8,137 nucleotides of DNA from contig DNXT01000173.1 in assembly GCA_003505795.1 (NCBI GenBank), positions 1 to 8,137 on the forward strand, written 5' to 3'. The DNA is from Lysobacteraceae bacterium. Lineage in GTDB: Bacteria; Pseudomonadota; Gammaproteobacteria; Xanthomonadales; Xanthomonadaceae. Below are positions 1 to 8,110 of this stretch, in pieces. The position numbers and the translations under genes were made by a program. The notes beneath the pieces are model-generated. The model saw nothing but the letters and a program-made list of their open reading frames with translations, was not told the DNA's origin and did no database searches. Within the stretch, counting starts at the first letter, position 1. Each line of letters starts with the position of its first letter.

Positions 1-1
1 G

Positions 2-1021
2 CAGGCGGCGCTGCAGTACGGGCCGACCGAAGGCTTCGCGCCGCTGCGCGAGTGGGTGGCGGCGCGGCTCAGCCGCGACGGCGCCACGATCCGGCCCGGC
101 CAGGTGCTGATCACCACCGGCTCGCAGCAGGGCCTGGACCTGCTCGGCAAGGTCTTCATCGACGAGGGCAGCAAGGTGCTGGTGGAAACGCCGAGCTACC
201 TCGGCGCGCTGCAGGCGTTCTCGCTGTTCCAGCCGACGTTCTCGGCGATGAGGTCGGACGCGCAGGGCATCGTGGTCGAGGCGCTCGACGACGCGCAGCT
301 GGACGGCGCGCGCTTCATGTACTGCCTGCCGAACTTCCAGAACCCGACCGGGCGCCGGCTGCCGCTGGAGCGGCGCCGGGCGCTGGTGGAAAAGGCCGCG
401 CGCGCCGGCGTGTTGCTGGTGGAGGACGACCCGTACGGCGAGCTGTGCTACAGCGGCGAGGCGCTGCCGAGCCTGCTGTCGATGAATCCGGAGGGCGTCG
501 TCTACCTGGGCTCGTTCTCCAAGGTGCTGGCGCCGGGGCTGCGGCTGGGCTACGTGGTGGCGCCGGAGGCGGTGCTGGGCAAGCTGATCCAGGCCAAGCA
601 GGCCGCCGACCTGCATACCCCTTCGTTCAGCCAGCGGATCGTCCACGAGACCGTGCAGGACGGCTTCCTCGACGACCACATCCCCGGCATCCGCGCCCTG
701 TACGCGCGCCAGTGCGAACTGATGCTGCAGGCGCTGGAGCGGCACTTCCCGGCGCAGGTCGGCTGGAACCGACCCGAGGGCGGCATGTTCGTCTGGGTCA
801 CGCTGCCGCCCGGCATGGACAGCGGCGCGCTGCTGGCTCGGGCGATCGAGCGCAACGTCGCGTTCGTGCCGGGCGCGCCGTTCTTCGCCACCGACCCGCA
901 GTCCAACACGCTGCGGCTGTCGTTCGTGACGGTTCCGGGCGAGCGCATCGACCGCGGCATCCAGGTGCTCGGCGAGCTGCTCGCGCAGGCGCTGGCCGGG
1001 CACGCCGGCCTGGCCGCCTGA
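2..1021 (+). CDS. PLP-dependent aminotransferase, fold type I (LysN/2-aminoadipate aminotransferase-like), 5' partial
   Basis: This is the C-terminal ~339 residues of a class I/II aminotransferase. The frame is open to the left edge, so the start codon and probably some 50-60 residues are missing. Near the edge it reads LQYGPTEGFAPLREWVA, the substrate/cofactor loop typical of the LysN/MocR-type aminotransferase branch. NPTG (fragment residues ~114-117) and EDDPYGE (~141-147) supply PLP-contacting Asn, Asp and Tyr. The motif SFSKVLAPGLRLGY contains the Schiff-base lysine at fragment residue ~174 (codon 521-523). An Arg in NTLRLSF near the end fits the carboxylate-binding arginine. Family members transfer amino groups from amino acids such as 2-aminoadipate, leucine or aromatic amino acids to 2-oxoglutarate in the cytoplasm; the substrate cannot be told here. 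A MocR-type regulator with an N-terminal winged helix is also possible because the N-terminus is unseen. The MOSC gene follows after 13 bp, suggesting co-transcription. Confidence 0.9.
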   Translation, partial: QAALQYGPTEGFAPLREWVAARLSRDGATIRPGQVLITTGSQQGLDLLGKVFIDEGSKVLVETPSYLGALQAFSLFQPTFSAMRSDAQGIVVEALDDAQLDGARFMYCLPNFQNPTGRRLPLERRRALVEKAARAGVLLVEDDPYGELCYSGEALPSLLSMNPEGVVYLGSFSKVLAPGLRLGYVVAPEAVLGKLIQAKQAADLHTPSFSQRIVHETVQDGFLDDHIPGIRALYARQCELMLQALERHFPAQVGWNRPEGGMFVWVTLPPGMDSGALLARAIERNVAFVPGAPFFATDPQSNTLRLSFVTVPGERIDRGIQVLGELLAQALAGHAGLAA

Positions 1022-1034
1022 GCGAGGCCGGCCG

Positions 1035-1742
1035 ATGAACGCCCAGACCCGCGGCCGCGACACGCTGATCGAGCAGGTGTTGACCGGGCGTGCGCTGGAC
1101 TACACCCGCCCGGGCAGCCGCAGCGCGATCGCCAAGTCGCCGGTGCCCGGTCCGGTCGAGGTCGGGGCGCAGGGCCTGCAGGGCGACGAGCAGGGCGACC
1201 GGCGCGTGCATGGCGGCGTCGACAAGGCCGTGCATCACTACCCGCGCGAGCACTACGCGGCGTGGCGGGCCGAGCTCGGCGGGCATCCGCTGCTCGAGCG
1301 GGCCGGCGCGTTCGGCGAGAACCTGAGCGGCCAGGGGCTGACCGAGGCCGACGTCTGCCTCGGCGACCGCTTCCGGCTGGGAACCGCGCTGGTGGAGGTG
1401 TCGCAGCTGCGGCAGCCGTGCTGGAAGCTGTCCGACCGCTTCGCGGTCGCCGACATGGCGCGGCGGGTGCAGGACACCGGCCGCACCGGCTGGTACTACC
1501 GGGTGCTGGAGCCCGGCCGGGTCGCGGCCGGCGATCGCATCGAGCTGCTCGAACGGCGCCATCCGGCCTGGCCGCTCGCGCGCATCGCCGAGGTGCTGTA
1601 CCGGCGCCGGACCGAGCCGCAACTGATCCGGGAATTGCTGGCGCTGCCGCTGGTGCCGTCGTGGCGCACGCTGTTCGAACGGCGCCTTGCGCAAGGGGCG
1701 GTGGAAAGCTGGGACAGCCGCCTGCAGGGCCCGAACCGCTAG
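1035..1742 (+). CDS. MOSC domain-containing protein, YiiM-like
   Basis: A 235-residue protein close in length to E. coli YiiM (about 224). MOSC domains belong to molybdenum-cofactor-dependent enzymes; YiiM and YcbX protect E. coli from N-hydroxylated base analogues by reducing them. Visible family motifs are GDEQGDRRVHGGVDKAVHHY (residues ~50-69), GAFGENLSGQGLTE (~91-104) and VSQLRQPCWKL (~122-132), where C129 is the conserved cysteine expected to bind the molybdenum centre. Residues ~175-235 match the helical C-terminal extension found in YiiM-type proteins. The ATG at 1035 is preceded by a GCGAGG-like Shine-Dalgarno sequence. No signal peptide or membrane segment is seen, so it is probably cytoplasmic. 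Its close spacing after the aminotransferase gene suggests a two-gene transcript, but no functional link is evident. The domain call is firm; the substrate is inferred from the family. Confidence 0.9.
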   Translation: MNAQTRGRDTLIEQVLTGRALDYTRPGSRSAIAKSPVPGPVEVGAQGLQGDEQGDRRVHGGVDKAVHHYPREHYAAWRAELGGHPLLERAGAFGENLSGQGLTEADVCLGDRFRLGTALVEVSQLRQPCWKLSDRFAVADMARRVQDTGRTGWYYRVLEPGRVAAGDRIELLERRHPAWPLARIAEVLYRRRTEPQLIRELLALPLVPSWRTLFERRLAQGAVESWDSRLQGPNR

Positions 1743-1768
1743 AGCAGTCTTGGCGCAGACGTGGACGA

Positions 1769-1799
1769 CCCCTTCTCCCGCTTGCGGGAGAGAGAGGGG
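1769..1799. repeat. Intergenic hairpin repeat after the MOSC gene
   Basis: A perfect 7-bp inverted repeat, CTCCCGC (1775-1781) and GCGGGAG (1784-1790), with only TT between, is framed by CCCC (1769-1772) and GGGG (1796-1799). The whole forms a long GC-rich hairpin 27 bp past the MOSC stop codon. No T-run follows, so it is not a textbook Rho-independent terminator. It resembles the short C/G-rich palindromes I recall as dispersed intergenic repeats in xanthomonads. It may stabilise the 3' end of the upstream mRNA or aid termination. Confidence 0.6.
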
Positions 1800-1811
1800 C
1801 TCGCCGAAGTG

Positions 1812-1842
1812 CCGACATTTCGATACGAAAATGCTCTAGCCT
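1812..1842 (+). promoter_or_regulatory. Candidate dapB promoter, possibly giving a leaderless mRNA
   Basis: A CCGACA box (1812-1817) and a TAGCCT box (1837-1842) lie 19 bp apart upstream of the dapB ATG. The match to sigma-70 consensus is weak (4/6 and 3/6) and the spacing is long. The putative -10 is only 6 bp from the ATG, and no Shine-Dalgarno sequence is visible between them. If used, transcription would begin at or next to the start codon. The local sequence is clearly more A/T-rich than its surroundings. Confidence 0.35.
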
Positions 1843-1848
1843 GCGCAC

Positions 1849-2565
1849 ATGAACAGCTCCCCCTTGAAAATCCTGATCCACGGCGCCTCCGGGCGGATGG
1901 GCAAGGCGCTGCTGCGCCTGGCGGCCGAAGACGACGGCTTCGAGGTGGTCGCCGCCGTGGTCGGGCGCGCGCCCGCGCAGCGGGTGGTCGACGGCGTGCC
2001 GCACTTCGCCGCCGGCGAACTGTCCGGGGCGCCGGCATTCGACGTCGCCATCGATTTCAGCCTGCCGCAGGGGTTCTCGCCGATGCTGGCGCTGTGCGTG
2101 CAGCGCGGCGTGCCGCTGGTGTCCGGCACCACCGGCCTGGACGAGTCGCAACGGGCCGCGCTGGCGGCCGCGGCGGCCACGATCCCGCTGGTATGGGCGT
2201 CCAACTTCAGCCTAGGCGTGGCGGTGCTGGCCGACCTGGTCGAGCGCGCCGCCGGCACCCTGCCGGGCTGGGACTGCGACATCGTCGAATCGCACCATGT
2301 GCACAAGCAGGACGCGCCCTCCGGCACCGCCCTGACCCTGGGCGAAGCGGCGACCGGCAGCGGCGCGCAACCGCGCTACGCGAGCCTGCGCGCCGGCGAC
2401 ATCGTCGGCGAGCATCTGGTGCAGTTCACCGGGCTCGGCGAGCGCATCGAGCTGGTGCACCGCGCCAGCAACCGCGACATCTTCGCCCGCGGCGCGCTGC
2501 ACGCGGCGCGGCGCCTGGCCGGCAAGCCGGCGGGCAGCTACCGGGTCCGCGACCTGATCGGCTGA
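1849..2565 (+). CDS. dapB: 4-hydroxy-tetrahydrodipicolinate reductase
   Basis: DapB reduces the dehydrated form of 4-hydroxy-tetrahydrodipicolinate to tetrahydrodipicolinate with NAD(P)H, an essential cytoplasmic step towards diaminopimelate for peptidoglycan and lysine. The N-terminal Rossmann domain begins with ILIHGASGRMGKALL (GASGRMG at residues ~12-18, dinucleotide binding). DFSLPQG and VSGTTGLDE follow at ~69-75 and 91-99. The signature SHHVHKQDAPSGTAL holds the catalytic His149 and Lys153, and RAGDIVGEH closes the substrate domain. At 238 residues it is about 35 shorter than the E. coli enzyme, mostly because the loop between LGEA and RAGDIVGEH is trimmed; I recall the same short form in other xanthomonads, so I do not read it as damage. 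The ATG at 1849 gives the right N-terminus, although no clear ribosome-binding site precedes it. It appears to be its own transcription unit. Confidence 0.96.
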   Translation: MNSSPLKILIHGASGRMGKALLRLAAEDDGFEVVAAVVGRAPAQRVVDGVPHFAAGELSGAPAFDVAIDFSLPQGFSPMLALCVQRGVPLVSGTTGLDESQRAALAAAAATIPLVWASNFSLGVAVLADLVERAAGTLPGWDCDIVESHHVHKQDAPSGTALTLGEAATGSGAQPRYASLRAGDIVGEHLVQFTGLGERIELVHRASNRDIFARGALHAARRLAGKPAGSYRVRDLIG

Positions 2566-2590
2566 CCCGCGTCGTGTTCATCTGAACGGC

Positions 2591-2621
2591 AATCGCGCCG
2601 GCGTCGGGGCCGGCCGCGATT
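2591..2621. terminator. Stem-loop after dapB, probable terminator
   Basis: AATCGCGCCGGC (2591-2602) pairs with GCCGG (2609-2613) and CGCGATT (2615-2621), making a 12-bp stem with a single bulged C at 2614 and a 6-nt loop. It begins 26 bp after the dapB stop codon and ends ~13 bp upstream of the carA promoter candidate, where a terminator would be expected. Only two T residues follow the stem, so intrinsic termination would be weak. A role as an mRNA 3'-end stabiliser is an alternative. Confidence 0.6.
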
Positions 2622-2633
2622 CACGCATTCACA

Positions 2634-2663
2634 CTGGCGCGTAAAGCCGCTTGCCGCTACAAT
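2634..2663 (+). promoter_or_regulatory. Candidate promoter of the carA operon
   Basis: TACAAT at 2658-2663 matches the -10 consensus at five of six positions. A weak -35 box, CTGGCG (2634-2639), lies 18 bp upstream. Transcription would start near 2670 and leave a leader of roughly 110 nt before the carA GTG at 2779. I see no AT-rich ARG boxes of the E. coli carAB type, so pyrimidine/arginine control, if present, must use other signals. Confidence 0.55.
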
Positions 2664-2735
2664 TCCCGCTTGCCCGAACCCAGCGTCGGACCGGTTCCAG
2701 GACCGCGTCCGCGCTTTGCTGCAACCGGATTTTGG

Positions 2736-2749
2736 CCGGTGCGCATCGG
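2736..2749. promoter_or_regulatory. Small dyad in the carA leader
   Basis: CCGGTGCGCATCGG is an imperfect palindrome around TGCGCA. It can form a 5-bp stem with one G-T pair and a GCGC loop. It lies about 30 nt upstream of the carA GTG, in the otherwise gene-free leader, and could be an operator half-site pair or a leader hairpin. In this GC-rich sequence such a dyad can arise by chance. Confidence 0.2.
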
Positions 2750-2778
2750 AGTCCCCCGCAGCCCAGAGCGAGATTCCC

Positions 2779-3933
2779 GTGACCCAACCCGCAATCCTTG
2801 TCCTCGAAGACGGCACCGTGTTCGAGGGCGAATCCGTAGGCGCCAACGGCCTGTCCGTCGGCGAAGTGGTGTTCAACACCGCGATGACCGGCTACCAGGA
2901 AATCCTGACCGATCCGTCCTACGCCCGTCAGATGGTCACGCTGACCTATCCGCACATCGGCAACACCGGCTTCACCGACCAGGACGACGAGGCCGCCAAG
3001 GTGTGGGCCGCCGGGCTGATCGTGCGCGACGTGCCGCGCCGCCCCAGCAACTGGCGCAGCCAGGCGTCGCTGCCGGAATGGCTGGGCGCGCGCGGCGTGG
3101 TCGCCATCGCCGGCATCGACACCCGCAAGCTGACCCGCATCCTGCGCGAGAAGGGCGCCCAGAACGGCGCGCTGATGGCCGGCGAGATCGACGTCGAGAA
3201 GGCGCTGGAAGCGGCGCGCAAGTTCCCCGGCCTGAAGGGCATGGACCTGGCCAAGGTGGTCTCCACCGACAGGAGCTACCCGTGGAAGGACGGCCAGCTG
3301 GACCTGGACCGCAACGAATTCGTCCGCGCCGAGCCCAAGTACAAGGTCGTCGCTTACGACTACGGGGTGAAGCTCAACATCCTGCGCATGCTGGCCGAGC
3401 GCGGCTGCGACGTCACCGTGGTGCCGGCGCAGACCCCGGCCGCCGAGGTGCTGGCGCTGGAGCCGGACGGGGTGTTCCTGTCCAACGGCCCGGGCGATCC
3501 GGAACCGTGCGATTACGCGATCGCCGCGATCCGGGAATTCGTGGCGAAGAAGATCCCGACCTTCGGCATCTGCCTGGGCCACCAGCTGCTGGCGCTGGCC
3601 GCCGGCGCGAGGACGGTCAAGATGGGCCACGGCCACCACGGCGCCAACCACCCGGTGCAGGACCTGGACGGCGGCCGGGTGATGATCACCTCGCAGAACC
3701 ACGGCTTCGCGGTGGACGAGGCGACGCTGCCGGCCAACGTGCGCGTCACCCACCGCTCGCTGTTCGACGGCACCAACCAGGGCATCGCGCTGACCGACGC
3801 GCCGGCGTTCTCCTTCCAGGGCCACCCGGAAGCCTCGCCGGGGCCGCACGATGTTGGTCCGTTGTTCGATCGTTTCGTAGCGCTGATGCGGGACCCGGGA
3901 CCCGGGACCCGGGACCCGGAAAAGGCGGCGTGA
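2779..3933 (+). CDS. carA: Carbamoyl phosphate synthetase small (glutaminase) subunit
   Basis: CarA hydrolyses glutamine and channels ammonia to CarB for carbamoyl phosphate synthesis. The GTG at 2779 is preferred because MTQPAILVLEDGTVFEGES aligns with the known CarA N-terminus and gives 384 residues (E. coli 382); an in-frame TTG at 2716 would add 21 unrelated residues. The N-terminal domain carries GEVVFNTAMTGYQEILTDPS (~28-47). The class I glutamine amidotransferase domain (~187-370) has LSNGPGDPE, the nucleophile Cys265 in FGICLGHQL, and His349 and Glu351 in GHPEASPGPHD, so the triad is complete. Oddly, the last ~14 residues after FVALM (RDPGPGTRDPEKAA) are mostly encoded by the 7-bp tandem repeat forming the left arm of the inserted cassette; the family's usual C-terminal helix end (E. 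coli IEQYRKTAK) has been replaced. The stop codon overlaps the next start (TGATG). Confidence 0.97.
   Translation: MTQPAILVLEDGTVFEGESVGANGLSVGEVVFNTAMTGYQEILTDPSYARQMVTLTYPHIGNTGFTDQDDEAAKVWAAGLIVRDVPRRPSNWRSQASLPEWLGARGVVAIAGIDTRKLTRILREKGAQNGALMAGEIDVEKALEAARKFPGLKGMDLAKVVSTDRSYPWKDGQLDLDRNEFVRAEPKYKVVAYDYGVKLNILRMLAERGCDVTVVPAQTPAAEVLALEPDGVFLSNGPGDPEPCDYAIAAIREFVAKKIPTFGICLGHQLLALAAGARTVKMGHGHHGANHPVQDLDGGRVMITSQNHGFAVDEATLPANVRVTHRSLFDGTNQGIALTDAPAFSFQGHPEASPGPHDVGPLFDRFVALMRDPGPGTRDPEKAA
3886..3920 (+). repeat. Left terminal inverted repeat, four 7-bp tandem units
   Basis: Four perfect GGACCCG units occupy 3891-3918, preceded by ATGCG and followed by GA. The array is inside the carA reading frame and is read as RDPGPGTRDP. 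Since the unit length (7) is not a multiple of 3, successive units pass through all three frames, and no stop codon occurs in any. The AAAAGG ribosome-binding site of the small gene starts on its last base. Confidence 0.93.
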
Positions 3934-4358
3934 TGATGATCTCTCATTTCCGGGAACTCGAAGTCTGGCAACTGTCCATGGAGCTCGCCCAAGGCGTTTA
4001 TTCGCTTGCAGCGTCCCTGCCACGCGAAGAGCGCTATGGCTTGAGTGCGCAACTCCAGCGTTCCGCCGTTTCGATCCCTTCCAACATCGCGGAAGGCAAC
4101 GCACGCGCTTCCACTCGGGACTATGCACGGTTCGTATCGATAGCCATGGGGTCATGCGCCGAATTACAGACACAGCTGCTGTTGTCCGAGCGCCTTGGCC
4201 TGGGAGAACAACCGGATCTGACCGCCGTGCTCCAGCTTTGCGAGCGGGTCAGCCAGATGCTTTCCAAATTACAGCAATCGCTGCAGCGTCGGCTTGAATC
4301 CGGGTCCCGGGTCCCGGGTCCAGGGTCCCGCATTTCCGAGAACGTCGAGGATTACTGA
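3933..4358 (+). CDS. Four-helix-bundle protein (23S rRNA intervening-sequence / S23 family, Avd-like)
   Basis: A 141-residue protein with clear family motifs: HFRELEVWQLSMELA (residues ~5-19), ERYGLSAQLQRSAVSIPSNI followed by AEGNARAS (~33-60), and a third helix with SIAMGSCAELQTQLLLSERLG (~69-89). A last amphipathic helix lies at ~95-120. Homologues occur inside intervening sequences of 23S rRNA genes, as stand-alone genes, and as Avd, the basic, nucleic-acid-binding pentameric partner of reverse transcriptase in diversity-generating retroelements. The molecular role of stand-alone members is largely unknown. Residues ~122-133 (GSRVPGPGSRIS) come from the right repeat arm and are not part of the fold. 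The ATG at 3933 overlaps the carA stop by one base, with AAAAGG 7 nt upstream; the ATG at 3936 is an alternative. It is wedged between carA and carB and must be co-transcribed with them. No reverse transcriptase or rRNA is nearby. Confidence 0.92.
   Translation: MMISHFRELEVWQLSMELAQGVYSLAASLPREERYGLSAQLQRSAVSIPSNIAEGNARASTRDYARFVSIAMGSCAELQTQLLLSERLGLGEQPDLTAVLQLCERVSQMLSKLQQSLQRRLESGSRVPGPGSRISENVEDY
4299..4333 (-). repeat. Right terminal inverted repeat, four 7-bp units, one degenerate
   Basis: Units CGGGTCC at 4301-4307, 4308-4314 and 4315-4321 are followed by AGGGTCC (4322-4328) and CGCAT. This is the reverse complement of the left arm apart from the single A at 4322. It is translated in the small gene as SGSRVPGPGSRI and is open in all frames. 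The carB Shine-Dalgarno GAGG (4347-4350) lies 13 bp beyond its end. Confidence 0.93.
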
Positions 4359-4361
4359 AAA

Positions 4362-7600
<3,239 letters not shown>

Positions 7601-7604
<4 letters not shown>

Positions 7605-8077
7605 GAGCCCCCATCACCACCAAGGGCGCGCAGCGCCTGCGCGACGAGCTGGAACACCTGAAGTCGGTCAAGCGCCCGAAGGTGATCGCCGCGATCGCCG
7701 AGGCGCGCGAGCACGGCGACCTCAAGGAGAACGCCGAGTACCACGCCGCGCGCGAGGAACAGGGTTTCATCGAAGGCCGCATCAAGCAGCTGGAGAGCGA
7801 GCTGTCGCACGCGGAAATCATCGACATCAGCAAGCTCGGCGCCGGCAGCAAGATCGTGTTCGGCGCGACGGTGACGCTGGCCGACGTCGAGACCGACGAG
7901 CAGAAGCGCTACCAGATCGTCGGCGACCTGGAAGCGGACATCAAGCGGGGCCTGATCGCGATCTCCTCGCCATTGGCGCGGGCGCTGATCGGCAAGCTGG
8001 AAGGCGATTCGGTGACCATCGACGCACCGGCCGGGCAGCGCGAGTACGAGGTGGTCACCGTCGAATACATCGGCTGA
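7601..8077 (+). CDS. greA: Transcription elongation factor GreA
   Basis: GreA enters the RNA polymerase secondary channel and stimulates cleavage of backtracked RNA so elongation can resume. The 158 residues match E. coli GreA (158) throughout. The N-terminal coiled coil (~1-75) includes AAIAEAREHGDLKENAEYHA, with the tip acidic residues Asp40 and Glu43 that position the catalytic magnesium ion. The C-terminal FKBP-like domain carries IVFGATVTLADVETD, YQIVGDLEAD and ISSPLARALIGKLEGD. The ATG at 7601 shares ATGA with the carB stop, so translation is probably coupled; AAGGAG at 7588-7593 is a good ribosome-binding site 7 nt upstream. Its place behind carB ties a general transcription factor to nucleotide-precursor supply; I recall this order from other xanthomonads. 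It is intact and shows nothing unusual. Confidence 0.98.
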
Positions 8078-8110
8078 GCCGGTGTCGTATCCGGCGGACA
8101 ACCCGGCTGC

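Larger units (their letters stand above)
3886..4333 (+). mobile_element. 448-bp cassette with 35-bp terminal inverted repeats carrying a four-helix-bundle gene
   Basis: The left end (3886-3920) and the right end (4299-4333) are inverted copies identical at 34 of 35 positions; both end in ATGCGGGACCC read inward. They enclose one small gene and nothing else. Relatives I know of usually have carA directly beside carB, so the cassette looks like an insertion at the last codons of carA. The interior is visibly less GC-rich than carA and carB and uses codons such as TTA, which supports separate origin. No target-site duplication is visible next to the ends, and no transposase is encoded, so classification as mobile is inference from structure. 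It could instead be an old, fixed insertion. Confidence 0.6.

Noticed and set aside
1685..1696. Perfect palindrome CCTTGCGCAAGG
   Set aside because: It lies inside the MOSC coding sequence, codes ordinary residues of the C-terminal helical region, and has no partner or context suggesting an operator.
2716..2778. A longer CarA starting at TTG 2716
   Set aside because: The extra 21 residues have no counterpart in CarA, while the GTG at 2779 reproduces the family N-terminus and length.
3891..4330. CRISPR-like or satellite array
   Set aside because: The 7-bp units are directly adjacent with no spacers, and no cas genes are present.
3886..4333. A diversity-generating retroelement, suggested by the Avd-like protein
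   Set aside because: There is no reverse transcriptase, no template/variable repeat pair and no target gene with mutable codons. The repeats are short tandem units in inverted arrangement.
3875..4345. Target-site duplication flanking the cassette
   Set aside because: The bases just outside (GCGCTG on the left, TTCCGA on the right) do not match, so a transposase-type duplication cannot be claimed.
2670..4358. A 562-codon frame that reads upstream into the small gene, as if it were one large protein
   Set aside because: Before 3933 it reads carA out of frame and has no recognisable domain. The real gene begins at the ATG at 3933 with its own ribosome-binding site.
3933..4358. A 23S rRNA intervening sequence
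   Set aside because: The protein family fits, but the gene lies between carA and carB and no rRNA sequence is found in the window.
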